NCBI GenBank assembly: GCA_050117315.1
Contig: JASFMY010000082.1
Coordinates: forward strand, 1 to 30,392
Reading direction: 5' to 3'
Length of the DNA stretch: 30,392 nucleotides
From: JANQIV01 sp050117315
GTDB taxonomy: Bacteria > Bacteroidota > Ignavibacteria > Ignavibacteriales > Melioribacteraceae
Position numbers and translations under genes: made by a program. Every line of letters begins with the position of its first letter. The stretch's first letter is position 1. The notes under the pieces are model-generated. The model did not search any database. It worked only from the letters and a program-made list of their open reading frames with translations, and was not told the origin of the DNA. Shown here piece by piece: positions 8,536-17,344 of the stretch.

Positions 8536-8771
8536 AAACAACCCTCTCTTTCACAATCTTTTTATTTCGAACAACGGGTTTTTTATTATTATCTTTAGAT
8601 GTAAAAACATTGATTTAAACAAGAATTCATCAAAAAAATCTAAACATAACGATTATGAAAAAATGGTTGATGAACAATTGGAAGTAAATTTTATTTCAAA
8701 GATAGGTGCTTAAAAACTAATTGTTCCCTGAAGATGCAAATACAACTGTATAAAAAATAAAAAATTTTTAA

Positions 8772-9386
8772 ATGATCTATTTTCCAAAACACCGGCTACT
8801 CTTTACGCACATAAGCCGCACCGGCGGTTCAACAATTAGGAATTATCTCTTAGAATCCTTGCCGGATGCTAATGAAATTTTAGGACAGCATGAACCACTA
8901 GCATCTGCAATACCGATTTTATCCAGAGAGTTTTATAGAGCTTATAAATTTGCTTTTGTCCGGAATCCCTGGGAAAGATTTGTTTCCTGGTATGCATTGA
9001 TAGGTCAAAGTACCGGTAAGCTCATTGCCGATCCGGTTTCGGAACACTGGAAAGGATTTGATGGATTTTTAGAAAGCTGGTCTTCGGAAATGATATTAAT
9101 TGATGGTGTATCACGGCCAAAACACAGTCAGTGGGCATTATTATCCGATGCTGACGGGAAGCTGCTGACTGATGACATTGGACGTTTTGAATCTTTTGAA
9201 GAAGATGTTTTACGGATATTCAAAAAGATCGGGATAAATTGTTCTTCGCTGCCGAAAGTCAACACCTCCCGGCATCTTCATTACAGTTGTTATTATTCCG
9301 ATTTCGGCCGTGAATTAATAAGTAATGTATTTAATGACGACGTGGAGAACTTTGGGTATGAGTTTGAAAGTATTTCAATTACGTAG
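8772..9386 (+). CDS. Sulfotransferase family protein (PAPS-dependent)
   Basis: A 204-residue cytoplasmic-type protein. The 5'-phosphosulfate loop HISRTGGST (13-21) follows the first strand, as in the Sulfotransfer_2 group, and the 3'-phosphate motif RNPWERFVSWY (64-74) follows at the usual distance. These bind the PAPS donor; transfer would be to a hydroxyl of a carbohydrate or similar acceptor, which is not identifiable. It begins at ATG 8772 in an AT-rich leader with no clear ribosome site. At ~200 residues it is at the short end for the family. It ends 46 bp from the convergent GNAT gene. Confidence 0.85.
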   Translation: MIYFPKHRLLFTHISRTGGSTIRNYLLESLPDANEILGQHEPLASAIPILSREFYRAYKFAFVRNPWERFVSWYALIGQSTGKLIADPVSEHWKGFDGFLESWSSEMILIDGVSRPKHSQWALLSDADGKLLTDDIGRFESFEEDVLRIFKKIGINCSSLPKVNTSRHLHYSCYYSDFGRELISNVFNDDVENFGYEFESISIT

Positions 9387-9432
9387 AATATATAACCAGG
9401 CTGAGTTATTCGGATAATTTTGAAATAGATCA

Positions 9433-9942
9433 TCATGGTGTAACTATAAGGTCATAACGTTGCTCTTTAAGTAACTTACCAAATGCAGTTGATTCTTTTT
9501 CTTCCGTAAATTTAAAACCGTACTTACTGTAAAGCGAAATTGCCGCATATAGTTCATGAGTTGTCCATAAATATGAGGATTTGTAGCCGCATTTGTGAAA
9601 AAAATCCATAAACAAAGACATTAATTTTTTCCCCAGCCCAATATTTCTATAAGCCGGTTCTATTAGAAAATAGCGTAATTGAGCAGTGTTTTTCTTTCTG
9701 CGGACTAAAAATAAACATCCTATAATTTTTTCTTCATGTTCGCATATCCAAACTCTATCTAAGTCCGGATCATAATTTTGATAAAATTCACTTAATCCCG
9801 CTGCAACTAAAGGTTCAAAACAGATACCGAAATTATATTCCCGGTGGTATAAAGAAGCGTGAAGATAAGTAATGTATCCCAAATCACCCGGCTTAAGCTC
9901 GGTTCTTATTGAAATATCTTTCAATTGAATTTTCTTGTTCAT
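9433..9942 (-). CDS. GNAT family N-acetyltransferase
   Basis: A 169-residue protein with the GNAT fold order. The acetyl-CoA binding strand and loop read LRYFLIEPAYRNIGLGKKLM, with the R-x-x-G-[IL]-G-K/x-x-L pattern, and the closing YSKYGF motif is near the C-terminus. The substrate is unknown. Its ATG overlaps the stop of the MarR gene in an ATGA, so it should be translationally coupled. In many bacteria a MarR domain and a GNAT domain of this type are fused in one protein of about 310 residues; the N-terminus here (ISIRTELKPGDLGYITYLHASLY) matches the junction region of such fusions as I remember them. Confidence 0.9.
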   Translation of the reverse strand: MNKKIQLKDISIRTELKPGDLGYITYLHASLYHREYNFGICFEPLVAAGLSEFYQNYDPDLDRVWICEHEEKIIGCLFLVRRKKNTAQLRYFLIEPAYRNIGLGKKLMSLFMDFFHKCGYKSSYLWTTHELYAAISLYSKYGFKFTEEKESTAFGKLLKEQRYDLIVTP

Positions 9943-10379
9943 AGCTGAATTTTTATTTTGCTCAATATTGATTTAATTGATTTCATATTTTCTGTAAGTT
10001 GATTACAATCCTCGGGAGATAATTGTTTAAGAATTCCGGTTATCTGTTTATTTGATGCTTCATTTAAAATTTGAAATTCTTTTTCCCCCTGTTCGGTCAG
10101 CCTTAAATAAGTGTGCCTTTTATCATTGTCTGACTTAACTTTTACGATAATCTTTTCTTTTTCAAACTGCCTTAAGATTCTGCTTAAATATCCTTTGTCA
10201 AGGTGTAATGATGTAATTATGTTACTTGCCGTCATATCTTTATTATTATATAATTCAAAAAGGATTCTCGCTTCCGGAAGGGTGAAACGGCTGTTCAAAA
10301 GATGCTTGTTCAGTAAACCAACAATAATTGTATAAAATCTATTAAATTCCCTTATTTCATTAATCTGTTTTTGTTTCAT
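9939..10379 (-). CDS. MarR family transcriptional regulator
   Basis: A 146-residue winged-helix protein. The segment LPEARILFELYNNKDMTASN, followed by LDKGYLSRILRQFEKEKII, is the helix-turn-helix, and KSDNDKRHTYLRLTEQGEKE is the wing, with the conserved D-x-R. Flanking helices would dimerise. Proteins of this family repress nearby genes, often including their own. A palindrome at 10395-10419, 16 bases upstream of the ATG, fits an autoregulatory operator. The four-base overlap with the GNAT gene makes a two-gene operon. The ligand is unknown. Confidence 0.92.
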   Translation of the reverse strand: MKQKQINEIREFNRFYTIIVGLLNKHLLNSRFTLPEARILFELYNNKDMTASNIITSLHLDKGYLSRILRQFEKEKIIVKVKSDNDKRHTYLRLTEQGEKEFQILNEASNKQITGILKQLSPEDCNQLTENMKSIKSILSKIKIQL

Positions 10380-10394
10380 AAAAAAAAATATATT

Positions 10395-10419
10395 AATTGG
10401 TTGACTTTGTCAACTAATT
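10395..10419. promoter_or_regulatory. Probable MarR operator palindrome
   Basis: AATTGGTTGAC and GTCAACTAATT are inverted around TTT, with one mismatched pair over 11 bp arms. The size and position, just upstream of the MarR start and in the space shared with the divergent gene at 10508, fit a MarR dimer site that could control both directions. This is inferred from position and symmetry. Confidence 0.65.
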
Positions 10420-10507
10420 CTTAAAAAATTTCGCATATATTTCTTATTAAAATTTGTCTTCTACTTCTTAAAGTTGTTTATTGTGTCTTACAAAACCGGT
10501 TATAAAA

Positions 10508-10804
10508 ATGAAAATAATTGCATTGGAAAAAGAACTGGGGAATAATACACCGGAGGACTTCGTCCAGTACTCCGAGCAAGAAGCACGGCAAGTCTGGAAT
10601 CTGTATAAATCCCAAAAGATCAGAGAAATTTATTTCAGGGAAGACCAAAACACTGCCGTAATAATTCTCGAATGCAGAGATGTAGCAGAAGCCAAAGAAA
10701 TTTTATCGAGTTTACCTTTTGTAAAAAATAAGTTAATATCTTTTGATATTGTCCCTTTGAAACCGTATTCGGGTTTTGAAAGATTATTTAAAGAATCAGG
10801 TTAA
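10508..10804 (+). CDS. Small protein, possibly muconolactone-isomerase-like/YciI-like fold
   Basis: A 98-residue protein beginning MKIIALEKELGNNTPEDF. The pattern is strand, helix (SEQEARQVWNLYKSQKIREIYF), strand with AVIILECRDVAEAKEILSSL, then LISFDIVPLKPYSGFERLF. Short beta-alpha-beta proteins of this kind, with a terminal L-x-P-[YF] and a helix after D-x-x-E-A, belong to the dimeric alpha/beta barrel group that includes muconolactone isomerase-like and YciI-like proteins. No catalytic residue is evident. ATG 10508 is preferred over a GTG at 10481. It is divergent from marR/GNAT and may share the operator. Confidence 0.7.
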   Translation: MKIIALEKELGNNTPEDFVQYSEQEARQVWNLYKSQKIREIYFREDQNTAVIILECRDVAEAKEILSSLPFVKNKLISFDIVPLKPYSGFERLFKESG

Positions 10805-10809
10805 ACAAT

Positions 10810-11001
10810 CTAATTAATTATTCTGATATCTTTTACTTTCTGAAAATTATCACCCAGGTTAAATTTACTTAATACATTTTGGAGATCGGAAATAAGCATA
10901 TTTAAATCTGTCGCTGTTTCCAGTGTCGAATTTTCCGTCTGCGATTTTGTTCCTGCAACCGCCGTTTTAACTTTATCAATATACTTATCGTAAAATCTCA
11001 A
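10810..11001 (-). CDS. Small hypothetical protein (63 aa, TTG start)
   Basis: The frame begins at TTG 11001 with GGGGAG 13 bases upstream and reads RFYDKYIDKVKTAVAGTKSQ, then an amphipathic helix ATDLNMLISDLQNVLSKFNL. It is not antisense to any gene and ends five bases after the convergent 10508 gene. I recognise no family. Helical, charged composition and a plausible ribosome site support it, but it is short and uses a rare start. Confidence 0.4.
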   Translation of the reverse strand: MRFYDKYIDKVKTAVAGTKSQTENSTLETATDLNMLISDLQNVLSKFNLGDNFQKVKDIRIIN

Positions 11002-11149
11002 GAAGAAATTTTTTTCTCCCCTAAATTAAAAAGTAAAAGTTTGCCTCATTGATCAACATGTTATCAATAAATTTGTTTTATTTAAAGCAACCATTCAAAA
11101 ATAAACACGTCAAAAACCTTAGAACTCATTAAAAACCTGCGGGGGATAT

Positions 11150-12127
11150 ATGAAAAAATCGGTATTATTTCTTTTTCCTTTTTTGCTGCTTTATTTTTTT
11201 ACAGCATGTTCTTCATCCGATGAGTGCTACGATTATGAATATTCTTATAGTTGCGATAACGACTGGGATAGTGGTGATTTGAATACAGTTTCATTTCATG
11301 ATGACGGTTATTACTACAAAGTATATTTGGATGATGGTGAAATAGTAAAGATTTACCGGGACGGCGAAAGACTTGAAGGAAAAGAATTTAGAAGAGCAGA
11401 AAGGATAATAAATAAAAAATTAGAAGATGTCGAGGAAGAACTTGCAGACCTTGAAGAGGAGCTTGAATATCTAGCAGAAGAGCTGGAAGACATCCATGTT
11501 AGAAAACATGAGTGGAGAGAATACAGCAGGGAAATGAGCCGTATTAAAAAGGAAATTACAAGTGCGGTAAGAGAAAGTTTTAGGGAAAACAACCGTGAAC
11601 ATTTAAGGGAACTCAAGGATGAATTACGTGAGTTAAAAAGAGAATTAAAACATGATTTACGTAACCGCAATTATGATTCCCACTATGATTGGGACGACGA
11701 TGACTGGGAGGAATTCTCGGAGGAAATGGAACGGCTTGCCGAAGACTTATCCGAAATTGAAGTTGATGTTGATTTTGATATTCCTGAAGTACATGTAAGC
11801 ATTCCGGAAATAGATATTGACATGGCTTCTCTAAACGCAAGCATGGAAGCTTTGCATGAATCTTTGGAAGATTTGGACCTTGATTTAGATGATTTGAGAG
11901 ATTTCGACAGAAAATTTAATAGGTTTGAAAGAGAACTCAGGAATGAGCTTTACCGCGACGGCTTAATTGACGACAAATACGACGAGTTCTATTTAGAAAT
12001 TGATGACGGTGAAATGTTTATCGACGGCGACAAAGTGCCGGATAGATTTTATGAAAAATATAAAGAAATATACGAAGACCATTTTGATAACGATTTTGAC
12101 AGGGATGTAAAAATTTATTTTGAATAA
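11150..12127 (+). CDS. Highly acidic coiled-coil lipoprotein
   Basis: A 325-residue protein with a lipoprotein signal (hydrophobic run, then FFTAC with the lipidated C20), so it should sit in a membrane facing the periplasm or outside. The middle (about 80-190) is nearly continuous charged coiled coil in E-E-L and R-E-L heptads, followed by a DDDDW segment and a D/I/V alternating stretch (EVDVDFDIPEVHVSIPEIDI). The C-terminus has LYRDGLIDDKYDEFYLEIDD and FIDGDKVPDRFYEKYKEIYE. A similar end (DGLI ... L-x-I-N-G-K-K-x-P) occurs at the C-terminus of some Bacteroidota BlaR1/M56-type proteins, so it may be a sensory or binding tail domain; that link is from memory. The ATG follows GCGGGGGAT. A terminator follows directly. 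Confidence 0.85.
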   Translation: MKKSVLFLFPFLLLYFFTACSSSDECYDYEYSYSCDNDWDSGDLNTVSFHDDGYYYKVYLDDGEIVKIYRDGERLEGKEFRRAERIINKKLEDVEEELADLEEELEYLAEELEDIHVRKHEWREYSREMSRIKKEITSAVRESFRENNREHLRELKDELRELKRELKHDLRNRNYDSHYDWDDDDWEEFSEEMERLAEDLSEIEVDVDFDIPEVHVSIPEIDIDMASLNASMEALHESLEDLDLDLDDLRDFDRKFNRFERELRNELYRDGLIDDKYDEFYLEIDDGEMFIDGDKVPDRFYEKYKEIYEDHFDNDFDRDVKIYFE

Positions 12128-12132
12128 GCAGG

Positions 12133-12157
12133 AAAGGCGCTAACAATGCGCCTTTTG
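12133..12157 (+). terminator. Rho-independent terminator of the acidic lipoprotein gene
   Basis: AAGGCGC and GCGCCTT pair around TAACAAT and run into TTTT. It begins six bases after the stop codon. The same GGCGC stem is used after the Xaa-Pro aminopeptidase gene (14824-14849). Confidence 0.85.
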
Positions 12158-12308
12158 TATTTGTAAATTTTAGATAAGATCTTACCGTAATTTTTACCTA
12201 CAAGCTTAAGTTTTTCATCTGACATCCGAGTATATTATAAAGGAAAATTAATAAGATTGGTGTTATTCACTAATATTGATTACATTATTAATAAAACAGG
12301 TTGTCAGG

Positions 12309-13121
12309 ATGAAAGAGAGTGGTAAAAGCAATGATGATTTAGGGAAAAGCATTAGCAAAAAGGAGTATGAAAAGGAACTTGCAAAACTTCAGATTGAGCT
12401 TGTAAAATTACAAGAGTGGATTAAAGCAAAAGGATTAAAGGTAGTAGTTATTTTTGAAGGTCGCGACGCTGCAGGAAAGGGCGGTACAATAAAGAGAATT
12501 ACACAAACACTGAATCCCAGGATTTGCCGTATTGTTGCCCTGGCTACACCGACGGAACGTGAAAAAACTCAGTGGTATTTTCAACGTTATGTTGCTCATT
12601 TACCTGCGGCAGGCGAAATGGTTTTGTTTGACAGAAGCTGGTATAACAGGGCAGGTGTTGAAAGAGTGATGGGATTTTGTACCGACGAAGAATACCAGGA
12701 ATTTTTAAGATCATGTCCTGAGTTCGAACGCATGTTGGTTCGCTCGGGAATAAAAGTTATTAAATATTGGTTTTCCGTGAGCGATGAAGAACAGGAGCGA
12801 CGTTTCCAAAACAGGCTTCACGAGCCGACTAAAAGATGGAAGTTAAGCCCGATGGACCTGGAATCAAGGGAACGCTGGGAAGAATATTCAAGGGCAAAAG
12901 ATGAAATGTTTGCTTACACGGATATTAAACAGGCGCCCTGGTTCGTTGTTGAAGCTGACAACAAAAAACGCGCCCGGTTAAATTGCATTAGCCACTTGTT
13001 GAGCTTAATAGAATACAAAGATCTAACCCCAAAACCGATGACACTTCCTCCAAGGCAAAAGAAAAAAGGTTATATTCGTCCTCCCATTTCAGATCAGACA
13101 TTTGTTCCGGAAATTTATTAA
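12309..13121 (+). CDS. ppk2: Polyphosphate kinase 2 (PPK2, class I type)
   Basis: A 270-residue cytoplasmic enzyme that transfers phosphate between polyphosphate and a nucleoside diphosphate. Walker A is GRDAAGKGGTIKR (from residue 51) and Walker B is LFDRSWYNRAGVERVMGF; the lid segment has RRFQNRLHEPTKRWKLSPMD. The single PPK2 domain, the WKLSPMDLES block and YTDIKQAPWFVVEADNKKRA fit the class I, ADP-phosphorylating group; class cannot be proved from sequence. ATG 12309 (AGG shortly upstream) is preferred; the open frame extends to a TTG at 12276. It is monocistronic as far as seen, in line with a stress or energy-buffer role. Confidence 0.95.
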   Translation: MKESGKSNDDLGKSISKKEYEKELAKLQIELVKLQEWIKAKGLKVVVIFEGRDAAGKGGTIKRITQTLNPRICRIVALATPTEREKTQWYFQRYVAHLPAAGEMVLFDRSWYNRAGVERVMGFCTDEEYQEFLRSCPEFERMLVRSGIKVIKYWFSVSDEEQERRFQNRLHEPTKRWKLSPMDLESRERWEEYSRAKDEMFAYTDIKQAPWFVVEADNKKRARLNCISHLLSLIEYKDLTPKPMTLPPRQKKKGYIRPPISDQTFVPEIY

Positions 13122-13370
13122 TAAAAAACCGATGTTTGAAATTCATATTGTCATTACAGTCAACTGTTATTCAGAGGTTTTATAAGGAGTTTACAAAGAA
13201 CCGGGCCTAATGGTTTGTAGTATGACTAATCTATTCTTTTAATTGGCGATGGTTTAATATCGAAACAAATTTAATTCCAATGCGTCTACTTGATTTGAAA
13301 TTATTCCTTTAAAGCAGATCAATACATCTAATTAATTAAACTTATTTTAAAATTTGAATTGGGGGTAAAT

Positions 13371-14816
13371 ATGAATTCATCATTTACAAAAGTGCTGCTT
13401 GCATTGCTTATTGTAATAGGTATAAGCAAAAATTTTGCAAAAGATTTTAATAAAGAAGTCTTTGAGAGAAGAAGACTTGATTTGATGAACAGAATGGAAG
13501 ACGGTATTGCAGTATTTAAGGGTGCGGAACTAATGAACAGGAATAGCGATATTGATTACAAGTTCCGCCAGAAAAGTGATTTTTATTATTTAACGGGAAT
13601 TGAAAATCCCGGGATGGTTTTTATCCTTTCGCCTCAATCCGATAAAGAATTTGTTTTATTTTTTAATGAAGTTGGTTTTATGCAGCAATTGTTCACTGGA
13701 AAACAGCCGGGTCTAAAAGAATGGATGGAAATCTATGGTGCCGACACTGCTTATGTAATGGATGAATTTGATAAAGTATTTGCAAAAAGCGTTAAAGGAA
13801 AAGATAGAATTTATTACTGCCTTGGAGAAGATGATTTTGATGAAAAAGTAACCTCGGCAATAAATCCCGATAGAAGTTACAAACCAAGTAAGCTTGTTGA
13901 CCCGCGCCCGATTATACACGAAATGAGATTAATTAAAGACGATATAGAAATTGAGATGCTTCAAAAAGCAATAAATATTTCCTGTGAAGCGCTTCATGAA
14001 TCAATTAAGGCCATTGAGCCCGGAATGAATGAAAGTGAAGTTGACGGAATTATAAATTATATATTCAAGAAAAACGGTTCGCACCGTCACGGATTTCCCC
14101 CGATTGTTTCTTCGGGTGAGAATTTAGTTATTGCACATTACCAGGATAACAAAAGCGAAATGAAAGACGGTGATCTGGCTATGATGGATATCGGTGCTGA
14201 ATACGGTTACTACTCAGCCGACGTAACGAGGACCGTTCCAATAAACGGTAAATTTACCGAAGAGCAAAAGGAGCTTTACGAAATTGCGCTTAAAGCAATT
14301 GACGAAGAAATCAAAATGATGGCTCCCGGTGTGGGGATGAGTGAATTAAATAGCCGTGCCTTTGAAGTTTTGGCAGACGGCTTGCTTAAAGTTGGATTAA
14401 TAACGGATAAAACTCAATCCTGGCAAGTAAGACTTTGGTTCCCTGCATATTCGCTGCATTATCTCGGCCTAGACACTCACGATGTTGGTGAAGTTAAATA
14501 CAGAGATCCGAAAGGGAAAATTTTAGAGCCGGAAATGGTGTTTGCTGTGGAACCGGGTATTTACGTAAGTAAAGAAATGTTCGAAATGCTGCCGTCGTTT
14601 GCAAAAATGTATATGCCTAATCTAACCGAAGAAGACATTAACAAATTTATGGAAACCGTAAGGCCTGCCGTAGAAAAATATAAAGGCATATGCGTAAGGC
14701 TTGAAGATGATGTTTTAGTTACAGAGGACGGACACAAAAATCTTTCGGGACACTTACTACCGAGAGCCGCTGAAGAAATTGAAGCTTTGATGGAGGAGAA
14801 AAGTATATTCAATTAA
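13371..14816 (+). CDS. Secreted Xaa-Pro aminopeptidase (peptidase M24B)
   Basis: A 481-residue metallopeptidase that removes an N-terminal residue next to proline. A signal peptide (MNSSFTKVLLALLIVIGISK) leads, then the aminopeptidase P N-terminal domain with DYKFRQKSDFYYLTGIENPG, then the pita-bread catalytic domain. All five metal ligands are visible: D273, D284, H370, E394 and E445 (in MDIGAEYGYYSADVTRT, THDVGE, VEPGIY and RLEDD). ATG 13371 has GGGGGT at the right distance. With DPP IV in the same window it would let the cell dismantle proline-rich peptides outside the cytoplasm. Length is usual for the family. The 249-bp gap upstream shows no gene. Confidence 0.95.
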   Translation: MNSSFTKVLLALLIVIGISKNFAKDFNKEVFERRRLDLMNRMEDGIAVFKGAELMNRNSDIDYKFRQKSDFYYLTGIENPGMVFILSPQSDKEFVLFFNEVGFMQQLFTGKQPGLKEWMEIYGADTAYVMDEFDKVFAKSVKGKDRIYYCLGEDDFDEKVTSAINPDRSYKPSKLVDPRPIIHEMRLIKDDIEIEMLQKAINISCEALHESIKAIEPGMNESEVDGIINYIFKKNGSHRHGFPPIVSSGENLVIAHYQDNKSEMKDGDLAMMDIGAEYGYYSADVTRTVPINGKFTEEQKELYEIALKAIDEEIKMMAPGVGMSELNSRAFEVLADGLLKVGLITDKTQSWQVRLWFPAYSLHYLGLDTHDVGEVKYRDPKGKILEPEMVFAVEPGIYVSKEMFEMLPSFAKMYMPNLTEEDINKFMETVRPAVEKYKGICVRLEDDVLVTEDGHKNLSGHLLPRAAEEIEALMEEKSIFN

Positions 14817-14823
14817 AAAGGAA

Positions 14824-14849
14824 AAAGGCGCTTATGCAGCGCCCCTTTT
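14824..14849. terminator. Bidirectional terminator between convergent genes
   Basis: GGCGC and GCGCC pair around TTATGCA, with A-rich sequence on the left and CCTTTT on the right. The stem ends within two bases of the stop codon of the convergent T9SS cargo gene, so it can serve both the peptidase gene and its neighbour. Confidence 0.8.
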
Positions 14850-16128
14850 ATTTCAATAAAATCATTTTATTTGTTTTACTGAAGGACTTTGAACCGTCGG
14901 TTGATTCTGCATTCATTCTGTAGATATACAACCCACTACTTAAGTTGCTTGCATCATAGTTCAATTCGTATGTTCCGGCAGTCTTGATATTATCCTCAAG
15001 TAATTCAATTTGTTCTCCTAAGGTGTTAAATAAGGTTATAGTTACTCTGCTTTCAAGAGGAATACTGTATCTTATTTTTGTTTCGGGATTAAACGGATTC
15101 GGGTAATTTTGTTCTAATGAAAATTTGGTTGGAATTCCCATAAAAACATTTACAACATCCGAGTATTCAAAAGCTCCGTCAAAATCAACTTGTTTTAATC
15201 TGTAGCTGTAATCTCCACTATTAAGTGATTTTTCAACAAAGCTATAAGATTTTGGAGAGTTACTGTTCCCGTGTCCTTGAACAAAACCAATCTTCTCCCA
15301 TTCCATATTCTGGCTTTCTAATTCTAACTTCTGTATCTCAAACCCATAGTTATTTACTTCTGTTGCTGTTTCCCAATTTAACTCTACAGAATTTTCTTTA
15401 GTGAAAGCTGTAAACGAAATGAGTTCGACTGGAACGGGTGTATCTACATCAATATTCTCAACTAAAGGTGTTGCTGTGCCTCCATACTCTAGCCTTACTT
15501 CATCCACGTTTTGGTAAGTTGCATCGAAAGTAAATGTTCCATAAGGTTGCAGACTACCGCCGTCGCTATCACCTCCATAAGTGTACGTAATTCCATTTGA
15601 CGAAGAACTGCTGTTAAGATCAAAAGTTGCAGAATTTACTAAACTGCCATTTAAATATCCAGAAACAGTAACAGAAAGGTTTGACCCATCAATGTTACTA
15701 CCCAGCTGAAAACCAACAAGTTTAAAATTACTTTCATCAGTAGGGTGAAAAGCAAACGAATCAACATTTGCTACGTTATTATAATTAAAAAATAGAACGT
15801 TATCACCCGAGTAATCTTGTGAAAGCCCATTTGTAAAAGCACTTCCATTACTAACGCCGGCTACAGTCATTTGTGCTGATGGACTTTGGAAAAACGACCA
15901 GTTGCTTTCGCCGCCAAAATCAGTAGAATCTGTTGTTGACATTATCTGAGGTGTTATGCTATCAAAACCCTCGTCTGTTGCAGCTTCTATTTTATTAATT
16001 CCATCAGCTCCTGTAATTCGTTGTTTTGTATTGGCAATTGACTTATTTCCAGAATTTTGTGCAACTAGATTTGAAAAACATAAAAATCCTATCAAAAGAA
16101 TTGGTAAATACCCTAAGCGTAGTATCAT
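14848..16128 (-). CDS. Secreted protein with type IX secretion C-terminal sorting domain
   Basis: A 426-residue exported protein. The start at ATG 16128 has GGAGGG upstream and begins a signal peptide (MILRLGYLPILLIGFLCFSN, then LVAQ). The middle (about 90-225) is Ser/Gly/Asn/Asp-rich beta structure without a recognised catalytic motif. Next comes an FN3-like segment (VELISFTAFTKENSVELNWE ... NNYGFEIQK). The last ~80 residues have YPNPFNPETKIRYSIP, GLYIYRM and a basic end: the sorting tail used by the type IX system to reach the surface. It may bind or be anchored to the surface. The function of the unique region is unknown. It shares a terminator with the convergent peptidase gene. Confidence 0.9.
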   Translation of the reverse strand: MILRLGYLPILLIGFLCFSNLVAQNSGNKSIANTKQRITGADGINKIEAATDEGFDSITPQIMSTTDSTDFGGESNWSFFQSPSAQMTVAGVSNGSAFTNGLSQDYSGDNVLFFNYNNVANVDSFAFHPTDESNFKLVGFQLGSNIDGSNLSVTVSGYLNGSLVNSATFDLNSSSSSNGITYTYGGDSDGGSLQPYGTFTFDATYQNVDEVRLEYGGTATPLVENIDVDTPVPVELISFTAFTKENSVELNWETATEVNNYGFEIQKLELESQNMEWEKIGFVQGHGNSNSPKSYSFVEKSLNSGDYSYRLKQVDFDGAFEYSDVVNVFMGIPTKFSLEQNYPNPFNPETKIRYSIPLESRVTITLFNTLGEQIELLEDNIKTAGTYELNYDASNLSSGLYIYRMNAESTDGSKSFSKTNKMILLK

Positions 16129-16273
16129 TTTTCCCTCCTCTAATTTTTCCAATTGAAAATAATTTCATTTGTCCTATTATGCAACAATTTTTTTAAAATT
16201 CTAAAAATCACATTATATATAGATAATCATTTATAAGATTAATGAAATGTTTTTTAAATTAAAGATTGATAAA

Positions 16274-16308
16274 ACAAAAAACCACCCAAAATGGATTTTT
16301 TAGCGGTT
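16274..16308 (-). terminator. Terminator after nadA
   Basis: On the minus strand AACCGCT pairs with GGGTGGTT (two G-U pairs) and is followed by TTTTTTG. It lies 28 bases past the nadA stop. The stem is weak but the U-run is clear. Confidence 0.55.
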
Positions 16309-16335
16309 CTTAAATTCTGAATTTGAAAGAATTGT

Positions 16336-17262
16336 CTAAATAATCTCAAGCATCCTTTGAATAGGCAGTTGTGCTCTTTCGGCTAAATCTTCGGGTACTT
16401 TTACTTCGTAGATTTCTTCTTTTAACGATCTGTAAAGTTTTTCAATTGTAATCATTTTCATGTATTCGCAGACAGAATTTTCATCAGCTGCATAAAATTC
16501 TTTTGCCGGCGCAAGTTTTTTCATTCTATGCAGAATGCCGGTTTCTGTTGCCACAACAAATTCATCTTTCGGGGAAGTTTCTACGTGACTTATCATGCCT
16601 TCGGTTGAAAATATATGGATATCTTTGCAGTTGTCGTACATTGTTGATTTGAGCATACACGAAGATGAACAGCCGCATTCGGGATGAATTAAATAATCCG
16701 CATTCGGGTGAAGCTCACGGGCAGTGTCAAAAGTAATGTCGCCTATTTTTTCGTGAACATGACAAGCGCCGTTCCATATATGAAGTTTTTTCCCGGTAAC
16801 TGCCTGTACGTATTGTCCCAAAAATTTATCGGGAAGGAATAATATTTCTTTATCTGCCGGAATTGCTTCAACTACCTTTACCGCATTTGAAGATGTAACG
16901 CAATAGTCTGTCTCGGCTTTTACATCGGCTGTAGTATTTACATATGATACCACCAGGGCACCGGGGTGTTCTGCTTTCCATTCTCTTAACTGTTCGCCTG
17001 TTATACCTGACGCCAGAGAGCAGCCGGCTTCAGGGTCCGGGATTAACACTTTTTTTTGGGGAGAAATAATTGACGCGGTTTCCGCCATAAAATGAACGCC
17101 GCAAAAGACTATAATATCTGCATTGGTTTTGCCTGCTTCCTGTGCTAAGCCTAATGAATCTCCGACGAAATCTGCAATATCCTGTATTTCGGGTATTTGA
17201 TAATTATGAGCTAAAATTACCGCATTCTTTTCCTCTTTCATCCGTAATATTTCTTCAATCAT
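16336..17262 (-). CDS. nadA: Quinolinate synthase NadA
   Basis: A 308-residue 4Fe-4S enzyme that condenses iminoaspartate with dihydroxyacetone phosphate to quinolinate in de novo NAD synthesis. ATG 17262 is chosen because GAAAGGAAG precedes it; the frame upstream to 17313 is not needed. Diagnostic segments are ILAHNYQIPEIQDIADFVGD, CGVHFMAETA and HPECGC. The three cluster cysteines that match E. coli spacing are C80 (EAGCSL), C166 (GACHVH) and C264 (NSVCEYM), with 86 and 98 residues between them. nadC lies upstream in the same direction, separated by a hairpin repeat. No nadB is in the window. Confidence 0.96.
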   Translation of the reverse strand: MIEEILRMKEEKNAVILAHNYQIPEIQDIADFVGDSLGLAQEAGKTNADIIVFCGVHFMAETASIISPQKKVLIPDPEAGCSLASGITGEQLREWKAEHPGALVVSYVNTTADVKAETDYCVTSSNAVKVVEAIPADKEILFLPDKFLGQYVQAVTGKKLHIWNGACHVHEKIGDITFDTARELHPNADYLIHPECGCSSSCMLKSTMYDNCKDIHIFSTEGMISHVETSPKDEFVVATETGILHRMKKLAPAKEFYAADENSVCEYMKMITIEKLYRSLKEEIYEVKVPEDLAERAQLPIQRMLEII

Positions 17263-17344
17263 CTCTTCTTTCCTTTCGACAACTAAAAAATATTTATATA
17301 TCAGAAAATACAAAATATTCTTTAATAAAGTTCACGATGTAATT

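Noticed and set aside
11353..11840. Antisense Ser-rich frames opposite the acidic lipoprotein gene
   Set aside because: They are the complement of Glu/Leu coiled-coil codons; no ribosome site, and the sense frame has a lipobox and a terminator.
404..17262. NAD genes and the TIR protein acting as one immune system
   Set aside because: nadA and nadC are ordinary housekeeping genes, 13 kb away from the TIR gene and not linked to it by anything visible.
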